Shown: one piece after another, positions 46,219 through 58,121 of the stretch
Layout: every line of letters starts with the position of its first letter
Position numbering within the stretch: position 1 is the stretch's first letter
From: Erythroxylum novogranatense
Taxonomy: Eukaryota > Streptophyta > Magnoliopsida > Malpighiales > Erythroxylaceae
Length of the DNA: 64,000 nt
Assembly: GCA_029891385.1 (NCBI GenBank)
Contig: CM057230.1
Location: 36,535,402-36,599,401 of the forward strand
Reading direction: 5' to 3'
The notes under the pieces: model-generated
Databases searched by the model: none
The model's input: only the letters and a program-made list of their open reading frames with translations
What the model was told of the DNA's origin: nothing
Position numbers and translations under genes: made by a program

Positions 46219-48354
46219 TGTCGATGATGAGCATTGAGTGCTGCGTTTCTATCGTCAAGTAGTAAAATATCGATCCCACGGAGACCAAATTAGCTAAATA
46301 GTAATACTCGTAATAACTTCTAATTTAAGTTAATAACATAAAAATTAAAGAAAAGATTGATTGATTTTGGTTTGAAAAATTAAATAAAAACGAGAATTAA
46401 AGCAAGATAAAAATATAAGAAATATTAATGGAATGAAAATCTAAGAATTTAACTTCCCCCTTGATTTTATCTCGGTGTCAAAATTTTCTCGGTTTAACTT
46501 CATATACCGGGTTTGATAACCTAAGATTCAGAATTAATTACTAAGCCCTCCCGGATCATTAGTAATCCTAATCATCGAACCAATTTCCTATATTTCTATG
46601 GTAAATTGTGAAAATTCGATGTTTGCTTTATCGAATCAATCTTAATGTGGTTACTTAGGGTGGATAGGTATCTCCCGATCCTAGACACCAATCACTACGA
46701 ATGTGATCCTAAGCTATTGCAATCTTTTTCCAAATCTATTGCTTCCTGTTACGTTACACAAAGATTAAGAAAATCAATTTCATAGGTGATCAAATTATGA
46801 AAAGCATTAAGAACAAATTGCAATAATCAAACCTTTAAGTAAAAACGGGCATAAGAAATTAAACTAAGAAAATACCAATTAACCGAGATTACATCAAGGG
46901 TTCCATTAAAATCCTAGAATGAAAGGATTAGTTACTCATAATGACATTAGTAGCAATAAAAATAATAAAAGCAAGCATTATAAAATATGAAATGAGTAGA
47001 AGAAATGGAAGAACAAATGGTGATTGCTTGGTCTTGGAGTCCTCCTTTCCCTTGGCTGTATCGTTGATGCTTGTAGAGTGAGCAGAGAGTGAGTCTTCCT
47101 TTTCTTTTCTTTTTTAACGTTAATAGCTAATCCACCTTCATGAAGTAGCGTCAGTCCCCCTTTGTTATCTCACGTTATACCCCACTCTTGGTGTTGTAAA
47201 GTTGATAGTAAAGTGAGTAAAATGGAGTAACGTTGATGATCTGATTGGTGGGTCTCGTTGCTTTCCCCCTGATGTGTTATATACGTTGATGCTTTTTAAG
47301 TGGGTAGAGAGTTAGTCTTCTAGAGAGTGCTTAGTCTTGTAAAGTTGAGAGCTGCCACCTCTTTTATTATGTGTGTTAATTCCTTGTTACTGTAGCATGA
47401 TAAGACCAATAAAGGTCTACATCACGTTAAAACTTGCTCCCCCCCAGCTGTTGCGTTGTCCACCTTATCTTCTCTTGTAGCCGCCATCCACTTGTCCTTT
47501 TGTTATAAAAAATCTCTAGCTCTTCCTCTCCTCAAAGTTGCCACCCCTCACACTCTCGTGATTGTCAATAATAAATCGATTCTTCTCCTTACTATTGCTT
47601 CCCCATGCTTGTCGTTTGCATTCTTTGTTTTGATCCCTTCTTTATTTTATTGCACCGACACTGTCTATGTCACGCCCATGCCTATTGCCTCCTTATTTTT
47701 CGGCCTTGTGCGTGATACTCCAATAGTTTTGCTGTGATCTACCTCTCCTTGTCATTTCTCCTTCACGCCACTCTTGATTTGCGTCACTCCTTGGTATTAA
47801 ATCCTCTTGGCTTGTGTCTTGCGTGATTGTTGTGTCTTTCTCTATTTAATTCCCAGCCTCCACACAAGCTGCCTCTCTTGTTTTTATCCTCTTGATTTAA
47901 TTTCTTTCTCCTCAGTTCCTTGGTCACGCCCCTCTTGGCTTTAATGCCTCCAGCTGATTTCAATCATTTGCGTTATGCGATTTTTCTTCATGCATGCTTC
48001 AGTCGTCTTCTTGCTTCCTCTTCTGGACTTGTTTATGTCACTTTTCACAAATTTACTGCTCTCAACTGACAGCTCCAAAAATTCTAAAACTTGGTGGAAA
48101 CATTCTTCAATGAGTCAAGATTATACCTGCCAAATCTTAGAATTTTCTAATAATCCGATCCCAAGATAAAACTATCCAAAGATCCAAAGGTCAAATCTGC
48201 CAGAAATTGAAAAACAATGTTAATTTCAACCTATTAAGGATTTTTTTGTATTTTGTGTCTAAAGCTCTAATAATTATAAAACATGATGAAAAGGTCATAA
48301 ATATCCATAAAACACATGCTAGATGCTAAATATAAAGTTCTAAAAATATATAAA
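46219..48354 (-). repeat. 5' LTR of the Athila element (outer end truncated)
   Basis: Starts tgtcgatgatgagcattgag on the plus strand (the LTR's 3' end on the minus strand, ...CATCGACA). It has the inner 132 bp lacking from the other LTR, including tcgatcccacggagacc, a common Athila LTR segment. At 48354 it stops 14-15 bp before the expected LTR terminus, where LINE coding begins abruptly. Confidence 0.92.
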
Positions 48355-50580
48355 CAAGGATATTACCCTATGGTGTGCCTACTAGCTCGGAAGTCGTCTC
48401 TCATCTCTGCTTTGCCGACGATTTAATTATCTTTCTCCGGAGTGATAAACGGTCACTAGCTCAGTTTAACCTCTTGCTTGCTGACTATGAAGTTGCCACG
48501 AGCCAAAAGGTTAACAAGCAAAAAAATTGTTTTATCCTGCCAGAAGGCGTCTCTCCCAACCATCGACAAGATGTTCTGCAACTCCTGCAAATGGGCCAAG
48601 GCTCTTTCCCCTTGCCATATCTAGGTTGTAAACTATCCCGGGGCAGAAAGACAGAGCGTATGTTCACTCATTTAGTTGAGACAATTGAGAAACGAGTTTG
48701 TAGTTGGAAGAATAAGTGGTTATCCCCTGCAGCTCGGATGATTTTGATCAAACATGTCTTATCCTCCATACCACAACACATATTCGCTGTTATTGAACCT
48801 CCTAAATCCATCCTCCATAAAATGGAGAAGGTTTTCCAACAGTTTTTATGGGGAAGCTATTTTGCGGATAACAAACGATTTTGGCGCTCATGGGATCGCC
48901 TCTCTTTCCCGATAGATGAGAATGGGTTGGGTTTCCAAAAATTGGAGGATATTGTTGCAGCCTACTCGATTAAGTTATGGTGGAAGGTAACAAACCAAGT
49001 GGGTCTTTGGGCTAAATTTGTTACCACATTATCCCCGAATGCAAGACGTAGAACGCATTGGCGGAGAATTGTCAAAGTAGATCGGATTGCTCAAGAACAT
49101 GTACATGTTACTATCCATTCTGGATTGGTGTCTTTCTGGACAGATAATTGGTCAGGTCTTGGAGCTTTTTCTTCGTTGGACCAAGTACAACTACTTCCTA
49201 TCCCAATGCTCTCTATACGGGAATTCTTTTCTCAGCGAGAAGAGCTGCTGGGCGGCATTATACCTCTATTGCAACCTGATCATGCTGCATTTATAAATAA
49301 TCATTCACAGCAGTTTTCTTCTGGGCCTGATCGATGAATTTGGAAACCAACTGTTACCAGGAAATTCAACCTCTCCTCGGCTTATGAATTGGTACGGTCC
49401 CGTAACCCTGTCAATGTCTCTCTTCGTCAAGCTTGGAATAAGTTTCTACCAAAGAAAATCTCTATATTTGTGTGGCGTCTTTATAACTCCCTTCTCCCTT
49501 TCCCGGAAGCATTGAACAAGTTGGGTTTCTTTCTCAATCCATCGAGATGTAGTATTTGTTCCTTGGCAGCCGAAAGTGTGCAGCATATCTTTTATGAGTG
49601 TCCCTCGGCCAGAAAGGTCTGGAGACATTTTGCAGCCCTGTTAGATATTCATTTATCTTTTCCCCCTGCACTATGGCCTTTTATATGGGAGTGGTCTACG
49701 CTTGGAAGGGGAGCAACTGCAAGAACTGTGATCATCTCAGTCATACCTTATTTCATCCTTTGGGAATTGTGAAAAATGCGTAACCTGTGCGTATATGAGG
49801 GTAAGTCCACAATGGTATCAGCCCTGATTTTTTTGATTATGCAACATGTTTCCTCTATGGTGCGAGCTCATAAATTACTTCCAAAGGATAGACGAGAACT
49901 GGTGAATTTATCCCAATCTTTTAACTGTCCCTTTCACTTACGTCGCCAGCCAAAGATTATGAATTTATGTTGGAGACCCCCGGATGACTGTACCGTAGTT
50001 CTTAACACTGATGGCTCATCGCTTGGATGTCCCGGACCTTCAGGCTGGGGTTTCGTGGTACGTAATACTAATGGTTCTTTCTTTTTGGCTGAGTGTCGAT
50101 ACTGTAACTCAAATGTTAGCTTTGCCATAGAAATAGAAGCCATAGTTTGTGGCCTTCGATTTTGTGTTGCCTGTGGGTTTCAAAAAATACAGGTTCAAAT
50201 AGACAAATATGGGCATTGTGCAACTACTGAACGATAATTCAGAACTTTGGCCTTGGAGGTATGAAACAGCGCTCGAAGATATTCGATGTATGCTCTCAGT
50301 CTCGACGTCGTCCATCATTCATGTTTATCGAGAGGTTAATAGCTTTGCGGATTTTCTAGCAAAGCTAGCTTCAGGTGGTCATTCAACACAATTCGCTACG
50401 AAAATTGCTCTACCTTTTCATCTCCAGACAACTTTACGAATGGAAAAGAATTTTGTTCCATACATGCGATATAAACCATGAGTCTTACATCTCTTAATTA
50501 CATACCTTGTGTACTGCACTTTATCTACTCTTGTAGAACCTTACTTTAATAAAATCCTTTTCTTTTTCAAAAAAAAAAAG
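48355..50580 (+). pseudogene. 5'-truncated L1-type LINE: RT end, zinc region, RNase H, A-tail
   Basis: Begins inside RT just before the catalytic CFADDLIIF. 48375-49337 covers the RT C-terminus and thumb (LPYLGCKLSRGRK, SPAARMILIKHVLSS). TGA at 49335-49337 sits in a usual Trp position. 49389-49772 carries the zf-RVT region (WRLYNSLLPFPEALNKLGF, CSICSLAAESVQHIFYECP), ended by TGA in the usual LWELW segment. 49776-50237 has an RNase H domain (NTDGSSLGCPGPSGWGFVV), shifted near 50200 and continued in 50209-50481 (VYREVNSFADFLAKLA). The 3' UTR is short, with AATAAA at 50548-50553 and an A-tail at 50569-50579. The C-terminal RNase H is a feature of many plant L1 elements. No target-site copy was found; the left side abuts the Athila LTR. 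Confidence 0.92.
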
Positions 50581-51321
50581 AGATGGTAAATATATTTTTT
50601 TTTTGTCCATAAGACACTTAATATAACATTTTTAATCTTAAAAGTTAAAAGAGATTATCCACCACTTAATCGCTTCAAATAACTCCTAGTAGAGAAGATT
50701 GAAACAAATATATATTAAAGAAGGGTTGACGTACAATATATATTGAAGATTGAAACAAATATATATTGAAGAAAAGATTGAAATAAATTTATGATTTTTG
50801 AGACATAGTTGATATAAAATTATAAATTATACTTTACAATATATTGAAGTATTATTTGTCAATTTTAAAAATTCAAGGATTATTTTATAAATTTAAAATT
50901 ACCCAAAATAATGCTGATATTAACCAAGTACTAATATAATAAATACTAGAATCAAATTCAATATCGATATCAATATGGTATTTATAACATTAATATGGTT
51001 TATAATATTTGGAAAGGAGAAATACTAACGTATTTTGAGAAAAAGAAAAAGGAAGCACATCTATTTTGTTATCGAGTCTACAATAAAATCAGGGAGCATA
51101 TTTATCTTTTTAAGCACAAAATACAGCTATCATAGACATTAATTACTTGAATATCAATTGAGCCCAAAGATAAATGAATAGTTCCTAGATCATCAACATG
51201 TTGTTTTCAATAAAGGTAGATTATAAAGGGAATGAAGCATCTCCAAACAATAGATAAATAATAGTGCACTGAGGGAAGAGACATGATAGCATAGAAGGAA
51301 ATCAGATTAAGAAGGAAAGCA
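50581..51321. other. Unassigned AT-rich sequence
   Basis: No gene seen. 50740-50790 repeats the word gaaacaaatatatatt from 50700. 50910-51010 has inverted words (aatatcgatatcaatatgg) that recall those at 35926-36020, so the two stretches may be ends of one disrupted DNA element; this is weak. Confidence 0.4.
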
Positions 51322-51326
51322 CAATA

Positions 51327-52911
51327 TGTTAGGAAACTAGGTTAAAATTCGATCTCGACTACAGTAGAATAATCACGAAACTTTTTCACGTCTTTTGATT
51401 TCCCAAAAAACTAAGATCTATTTAATTCTATAAAATGATTAATACAAATCATAATCAAGTGAAAACTTAATTTATATCTTATTCCGAAACTTAATATTTG
51501 TTTTATAGTATCCCTCAAATTATTCCTGAAACTGATCTGTCTTAACTATCGTAGCCGCATAAGTGTCTAACCTCTAACAGTATCCACAAAATAGGTTGAG
51601 AGTACTCTGTAACTTACAAAGAGGATTAAGCAAGAAGTACTAGCTCTAACTTAAGCCTATTTATTTGGACGTTTTAGTAATTTAATTGAAATTAAATTCT
51701 AATTTTAATTAAAATTTAACTAAATTACAAATAATTCTAATTAAATACCAATTATACCCATATAAGATTTAATATCACATATTGATCCTTATTTATTAAA
51801 TATCTCATATTTAATCATAAAATTTTTCAAACTTTACAATCAAGTCTAACTTGATTAAATTAACTTTGTTCTCTTCAACTCATTCTATATGTGAGACCCA
51901 TTAGGTTCCCAAATATGTTGGCAATGATTATAAAATATAATTTTAATTCATAATTAAAATGAGATAAATTAAAACTCCTTTTAATTTATCTTTAATTCTT
52001 CAATTAAATAATTTATAATCATAGATCAAGATTGACATCTAGCAACACATCATGTCTACCCAAATATTTAGGAATGTCAAAGTGGTTTTGACTAACCTTT
52101 TTGTGCATAATTTTTTCATATAATTAAATCCTTTCATCATATAATGTTTCGATTAGGCATAGAGTATGAAATTAATGTTTACTCTATTTTGAGTCTAACC
52201 ATTTTAGTTCTCCGCCATTAGCTATCGATTTAATTAATGACATTTGTAAACTATTTAAAAAACATCATTTCACCTTGGCTAAGGATTTCTTGAATTAATA
52301 CTAATAGAGAACAACGAAACATTCTTCCTAATTATTTTAGGTTGATGAATCATATCTTGATCACTCAACTAGCTCCATATAGTTCATGTTACATCCAATG
52401 ATTACCAATTAAATGACTTATGATTAAATAGATCATAAGTAGTATCAAAACATAGCAATCCCTATACAAGATAAGTTTGATGTTCTTAAATCAAAAGATC
52501 ACTTATACAATCATCACAATGAGAATTTCATAGACATATAAATAATGTTCTAAATGGATTTCTCATATCAGATCTGTTCAGTGAACTTGTTCTCTAATAA
52601 ACACCTACACATTTGTTTAAATATCTCTATATTTTAACTTATAAGATCAACTACTTCCTTCATAAGGAAAAAAATGCGTGCTAGTCTTTTTATATTCTAT
52701 TAATAAAACAATGACTAGGAATATTTAAGAATAATATATAAATGCAATATGAATCTCATAATTATAATCTCGTTATAATTTTATTTGCAATATTCAATTA
52801 TCCTATGAACTTTATCATATATATCTAAACATGTACAAAATAAAGAATGCCTTTAAATAATTTGTCACTAATCTACAACCAAAGCAATTGGTTATAGGGC
52901 ATAAAATAGCA
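51327..52911 (-). repeat. Solo LTR of an Angela/BARE-like copia element, reverse orientation
   Basis: Flanked by perfect caata copies (51322-51326 and 52912-52916). Plus-strand ends are tgttaggaaact and gggcataaaatagca, so the minus strand runs TG...CA. Minus-strand motifs parallel the copia LTRs at 2494 and 10424: a start with 'tgccctat...ccaattgcttt', an internal catgatgtgttgctagat and a gggaacctaatgggtc. The sequence is diverged, AT-richer and 1585 bp long. It has no internal region, so it arose by LTR-LTR recombination. Confidence 0.87.
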
Positions 52912-52916
52912 CAATA

Positions 52917-53150
52917 GTGAGAGAGAAACTGAGGATTAAACACGTGTGATACGTCTCCTGTGTTTTTCATTCTTAAAGGTTTCTTCAACTTTATGAGTTG
53001 CTTAAACACGAACAAATTAGCCTTGTAGATACCACATGAACGACTTAAAATTTTCAAAAGCAATGATATTCTATTTCAATTTTTTTAAAAGACCCTATCT
53101 AGAAGATGATTGTTCACCATTTGCTCAACAAAAGACATAACAATATTCAC
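52917..53150. other. Unassigned sequence before copia C3, part 3
   Basis: Contiguous with 51010-51326 once the solo LTR is removed. It contains cacgtgtgatacgtctcctgt and an AT-rich stretch. No coding similarity was recognised before about 53150. Confidence 0.4.
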
Positions 53151-54157
53151 TATTTTCACATGTGAGCCCCAAAATTTTTAAGAAGTTCCAAAGGAAGATA
53201 TTGTTTGGATTAAAGTAATAAATGATGAGAATGCGATGAGAAAGAACAATAACATTTTGGGATCTTATAGATCTTCTAGACAAAAAAGATATTATTATTT
53301 TGAAATGGGTGTACAAGATAAAGCTCAACGAAGATGGAAGCATTCAAAAGCACAAGGCAATACTTGTAACTGAAGGGTATCCTCAAAAGCTAGAAGTTGA
53401 TTTAATTGAGTCGTTTGCAATAGTTGCATGCATAGAGACTATTACAACTGTACTTGCCATTATTGCTCAAATGGATTTATTTGTCTACCAACTATATGTA
53501 AAATCTACATTTCTTAATAGATAACTAAAAGAGGATATGTACATGGAACAACCAAAGGAATATGAAATGGAAGGGTGACAACAAAAAGTTTATTGATTAA
53601 GAAAAGCATTTTATAGACTTGCTCAAGAATGTGGAATGGTAGAATTGATAGTTACTTTCTGTGTAATAGTTTCTAGAAAAGCCCACTCTATATTTTAAGA
53701 AAAGAGATATGAACCGTCTCCTTGTTATTTGTCTTTATGTTGACAACTTGAACTACACAAGAAATGATTCTCAGTGTCTTGATGAATTCAAAAGGTGCAT
53801 GATGCAAGAATTTGAGATAACAGGCTAGGGTCTCATAAAGTATTTTCTTGGCATCTAAATGAAGCAAACTAAGGGAGAAATTTCCGTTTCTTATAAAAAG
53901 TACATTGAAGACTTGCTCAAGAAATTTCACACAGAAGATTGCAAACTAGTGAATACTCCTGTGACAATGAATGAAAAGTGAAGCCAAGATGACTGAGCTA
54001 AGAAGGTTGATGCTAGCATGTATAGAAGATTGGTGGGTTCCTTAATCTACCTACCACAAGGCTCGATATTACTCAAACAGTAAATATGGTGTCAAGATAC
54101 ATAAATGTCCCTAATAAACTTCATTTCTTTGTTGCAAAGAGAATCGTGTGCTATTTT
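53151..54157 (+). pseudogene. Copia element C3, part 3: reverse transcriptase
   Basis: RT of a Tork-like copia element. A 'KNNNILGSYRSSRQK' segment appears near 53240. 53300-53524 is open with KWVYKIKLNEDGSIQKHKAI and a YQLYVKSTFLNR segment. Out-of-frame remains of the YVDD region (LCLC*QL near 53735) and of the 'KYFLGI' region near 53840 follow. It stops at the left end of a small transposon at 54158. The position in pol follows directly on part 2 (ending 35845), which is why the three pieces are read as one element. Confidence 0.72.
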
Positions 54158-54791
54158 CAGTTCTTGTTTGGTAAATAATAATTAAGAAATACGAATAAAA
54201 ATGAAAAGTAAAACTTAAAATACAAATAAAATTATCGATTATACTTGTATAGTATGCAATTATTAAGAATGAGATTAAGGAAGTTACCAGTTATCTTTGA
54301 TGATTGATATTAAATATTATGGATGAAGAGGATAAATTTTTACTCGTATTTAGTTATTATATGTTTATTTTCAAATAATTAATCAAAATATTTTATACTT
54401 TGTAAATAATTAATTGCAATCATTTTCAATAATTTATAAATTGTTAATTTTTCAATAATTATGAATGTTTTTATGATAAAATTAAAGTATCAATAAAACA
54501 AAATTAAATAATTGTTAAAATATTAAATATGAAAGACGATTTTGATAATAATATTATGTTAAAATAATATTCTAATAATATTTTGATAACAACTTGGTAA
54601 TATTCTAATAATACCTCACTTATTGGTTATCTCTTATTCTCGATCTTTTATTCACGTCAACTTATACTCACTCTCTCTTAAGAATAAGAATTTAGAATTA
54701 TTTAGAATTTATTCTAATTTTGACATTTCCTGCTTTGTATATTTTAATAATCAAACAATTAAAAATTAGAGAAGTTACCAAACAAGACCTG
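54158..54791. mobile_element. Small terminal-inverted-repeat element (MITE-like), 634 bp
   Basis: Left end cagttcttgtttggtaa (54158-54174) is matched by the reverse complement of the right end ttaccaaacaagacctg (54775-54791), one mismatch in 17. The interior is AT-rich and non-coding. It separates two parts of a copia RT/RNase H region, consistent with an insertion. No clear 8-bp or 3-bp target duplication was seen, so the superfamily is undecided; CAG ends would suit hAT. Confidence 0.65.
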
Positions 54792-55313
54792 TTGGTATTA
54801 AGTCAAAAAAACTGAAGAATTGATTGCCTCCAGTGGTAGTAAGTAGTAGGCTAGTCCTGTTGATGATCCTAAGAGTACATCAGTATTATAAGCATATATT
54901 TTCTGTTTGGGCATCAAAATAATATCATAGGGTTCTAAGAAACAACAGACGATGGCACTTTTCTGTTTGGGCATAAAAATAATGTCATCAGTTCGTTTAT
55001 ATTAGCCACTGAAGTAGCTTGTGAAGCAGTGTGGTTGAGAAGAAATCTTGCGTATCTGGATCATGAACAAGCCATGATTAAGAATCTCATCTTTTACGAT
55101 AGGAGCAAGCACATTAAAATTCACCATCAATTTTAATCTTGATTTAGACAATAAAGGAGTTCGAGTTCATCAACACTAATGATCAGCCAACAGATATGCT
55201 CACTAAATTGATAATTTTAGAAAAGTTCAAAATTTTCATGAGAGAGTTAACTTGCAATATACATATGCACATGCTATAGGAACTTATTCATCCTTATATG
55301 AAATAAAAATAAA
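54792..55313 (+). pseudogene. Copia element C3, part 4: RNase H and pol end
   Basis: Degenerate RNase H with a 'GSKKQQTMAL' translation near 54935 and a final 'NTNDQPADMLTK'-like box near 55165-55210 when frames are followed by eye. A 30-bp word (ttctgtttgggcatcaaaat) at 54899 is repeated near 54961. A TGTTAGGG at 55314 after an A-rich stretch may begin a 3' LTR. Confidence 0.65.
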
Positions 55314-55560
55314 TGTTAGGGAAAGAGAAAATAAAAAGCATCTCTTCACATATATATATATAAAAGAATATTCAAGTACAAGCTATAGCTCTGCTTGTTT
55401 CCAAAATTAATCTCTCTTCGAGTTTTTTTTTAAATCCTAATAACCAAGCCTTCAGCTGTGGTGTCTTTGTTTAGGGGCTTAATATCAAATCACGACCCGA
55501 TGAATTAAGCTACCCAGGAAATAAGAGTTAGCAGTTGTAGCTGTGACCATCATCTCAGAG
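55314..55560 (+). other. Possible remnant of the C3 3' LTR and 3' flank of the hydrolase gene
   Basis: TGTTAGGGAAAG at 55314 may be an LTR start, but no LTR end or second copy is visible. The right part is the downstream flank of the minus-strand gene ending at 55594. No clear poly(A) signal was seen; TGATAAAT on the minus strand at about 55561-55568 is a weak candidate. Confidence 0.35.
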
Positions 55561-55593
55561 ATTTATCATGAGAGGATAGCAAGAATCCGCGGA

Positions 55594-58076
55594 TCAGAAT
55601 CTGGAACTCCTTGTCGAATTGGAAAGGTATGAATGTGCAAATGCCGCATGTACCGCTGCGCCGATAGGAAATGCATCCTCATCTATCTTAAAATAAGGGC
55701 TATGAGGCTGATGTGTGCATCCAATTTCCTCGTTTGCGATGCCCAAGAAAAAGAAGACTCCGGGTATTTTCTCCTGGTAACAAGCAAAGTCTTCACTGCC
55801 CATGAGGTTAGGAGCTATATGAATGTTTTCTTCTCCTACTATTTGGGAGGAAACTCGCATTGCATGTTCAAAAACTCCAACATCATTTATAGTTGGAGGG
55901 AGTGTTGGATGCTCCCGTCCTCCGAATTCAATCTCGGAAGTGCACCTATGTACAGCTGCCTGACCTCTGATAACCTGGCAGAAACATAATCAAACTTGTA
56001 AATAAGTCAGCATTTCGTAATTGATTGGCTAAGAGCCTTCTTGCAATTAAAAAGTTGACCTACTTTTGTTTGTCTCAGTAAGTCACCATATTGATGTTAT
56101 ATACAGAAAGTCTCAAGTTACTGCAAAAAATATGCTGTCGTTTGTCTATTAACGGGGAAATGGATACATTTGATGTTTATAAGCCAGCAACATATATGCA
56201 CATTCCCAGCGTCAGTTAGATTTTCTCTGTTCACCTGAGTTTTATCATATGTTTGGAAAAATCAGCACATTAAACAGTTACCTCTTCTATTCTTTCAGTT
56301 AGTGCACTGAAGCCCTTCCTGCCAAAAGCCCGATATGTTCCAGCTACTGTAGTAGAGTCTGGTATGACATTAAAAGCTGTCCCCCCATGGATCATGGCTA
56401 CAGAAACCACCTGCGGTATCCAAGCCCAATACATCACACGGGCAAAATTTCCAGGTCTCCAATTTAGGAGGCATTGAACAGGATCAGTCGAAGAAAGTCT
56501 AAGCATACCTGCGACTCTAAAGGATCGGTCTCCCTCGAGACTATACTTTGCAAGCTAATAACTGATGATGAAGCTGCCAAAATTGGATCGATGGAGTTTT
56601 GAGGTATCGCTGCATGACCACCTTTGCCAGTTATAGTTGCTTTAAAGCTTCCACATCCGGCAAGGAATTCACCAGACCTTGAAGCTAGAACCCCAGTCTT
56701 ATAAATATGTGCAACGTGTATACCAAAAATGGCCTCTACATTCTCAAGCACCCCTTCTTTGATCATGTCTTTCGCACCCAAGCCCCTTTCTTCAGCTGGT
56801 TGAAATATAAGGATAACAGTTCCCTGCAATTCATGTCATCATTAACCAGCTTTGGCAACAAAACGGTAATACTGCAGCCCAATCGTAACAGTTCAATTTA
56901 CCTGTAATGTGTCCCTCAGTTCTTGCAGAACCTTTGCGGCACCAAGGAGCATGGCAACGTGTGCATCATGGCCACAAGCATGCATTTTGCCATCCACTTT
57001 GCTTTTGTACTCCAGTTCGGTCAATTCCTGTATAGAGCCAGTGAAGTCCAGATTAAGAAACTGATTTTTCTCCCAGGACAATTGCGGCTTCTAATTGCTA
57101 GACCAAGATCACTATTTCTTTTCCACTCCGGACCTCGCGTACTCAGCCACAACTGTCCTATCCTCCTCCCAAAAAATGGAAATTATTTTCTTCAGGTAAA
57201 TTTCTAATATAACAGGCTGTACATATGGCAAAGAGTATGCTTTAAACCAATATTTTGGAATCTAAACATGTAAACTGACATCCAACTTTTAATGATTGTG
57301 ATTCTCCTACACAACATTATAACAGAACATGAACTTATATCAAATGCAAAAATACCCCCGTTTAGACACTGTCCATGATTGCTACAGTCATACTCAAAAA
57401 CTTGTAGACCACCAAAACTTCCAGGCCCCAAAATGGAAGAGGCTAAAAGTTGAGCAAGGTTCTTTCGCGTCATATACTCTGCAGATAAATAAAATATATA
57501 GTTCCTGGGAATTCCTTTTCGACATTACCGTATTGGTTTTTTATTTACGCTCAAAATCTCCACTGATGAACAGTCAACATTAGCTAAAGAAACGACGAGA
57601 TTGGAAAAGATACAATCCTACTTTCATTAACAAAATCGTTTTGATATGCATACATACTTGGAAGTTAAAGATATGAGAGGAAAGAAACTAACCTGTAGAG
57701 GCAAAGCGTCCATATCAGCTCTTAGAGCAACAAACGGTGCCGAACCAGAACCAATTCTCGCGACAACACCGGTCTGTGCCAAAGGCCACCTATATGCAAC
57801 ACCAAGACTGTCCAACTCTTCCCTGATGATCTTACTCGTCTCGAATTCCTCAAAAGCAAGTTCTGGGTTCTCGTGAATTTTTCTCCTGATCTTCTTCATC
57901 CAATCTACTGTGTCCTCACGATTAGCTAATTCAATTATCCGATCATGTATGGACGAAACTTGCCATGTTTCCGGTGAATTGGGAGCATGTTCATGAGTAG
58001 GGGCTAGGAAGTTCAAAGAGAAACAAAAGGGTATTATGCCTCCTAGAACTAGGAAAACCTGAAGCAATAACGCCAT
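55594..58076 (-). CDS. IAA-amino-acid hydrolase, ILR1-like (M20 amidohydrolase), five exons
   Basis: Predicted exons on the minus strand: 58076-57693, 57027-56902, 56823-56509, 56410-56282, 55974-55594. All four introns are GT-AG and phase 0; the product is 444 residues, normal for the family. Enzymes of this family cleave amide conjugates of indole-3-acetic acid (or related hormones) to release free hormone. Seen: an N-terminal signal peptide ([13 protein letters not shown]), RADMDALP near residues 119-126, metal-ligand motif HACGHDAH (Cys146, His148), QPAEE (Glu181/182), GIHVAH (His206), GKGGHAAIP (His240), the dimer region, GSEDF and PHSPYF (His409). All expected catalytic residues are present, so it looks functional. 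The C-terminus SNSTRSSRF lacks the KDEL/HDEL-type ER signal found in several relatives. An in-frame ATG at 58115 would add 13 polar residues ahead of the signal peptide, but the TATA box at 58123-58128 makes 58076 the better start. Which family member it is cannot be decided. Confidence 0.93.
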
Positions 58077-58121
58077 TTTTTGTCCAAGGTTGTCAGGTTT
58101 CCAAAACGTTAGCATGGGATG

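Larger units (their letters stand above)
36940..48354 (-). mobile_element. Athila-type Ty3/gypsy element, both outer ends truncated
   Basis: Minus-strand element with 5' LTR 46219-48354, primer-binding site 46193-46212, gag-pol 40697-46102, a 1.7-kb 3' untranslated region, a polypurine tract at 38964-38982 and 3' LTR 36940-38963. The gag/RT motifs and the tRNA-Asp primer site are typical of Athila. Relative to each other, the left LTR lacks its outer 132 bp and the right LTR lacks its outer 14-15 bp, so no target-site duplication can be found. The LTRs are closely similar (about 97 percent by eye). Confidence 0.92.

Noticed and set aside
57204..57583. Frames in intron 1 of the hydrolase as an extra exon
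   Set aside because: No similarity to the enzyme family; exons 1 and 2 join in phase without it.
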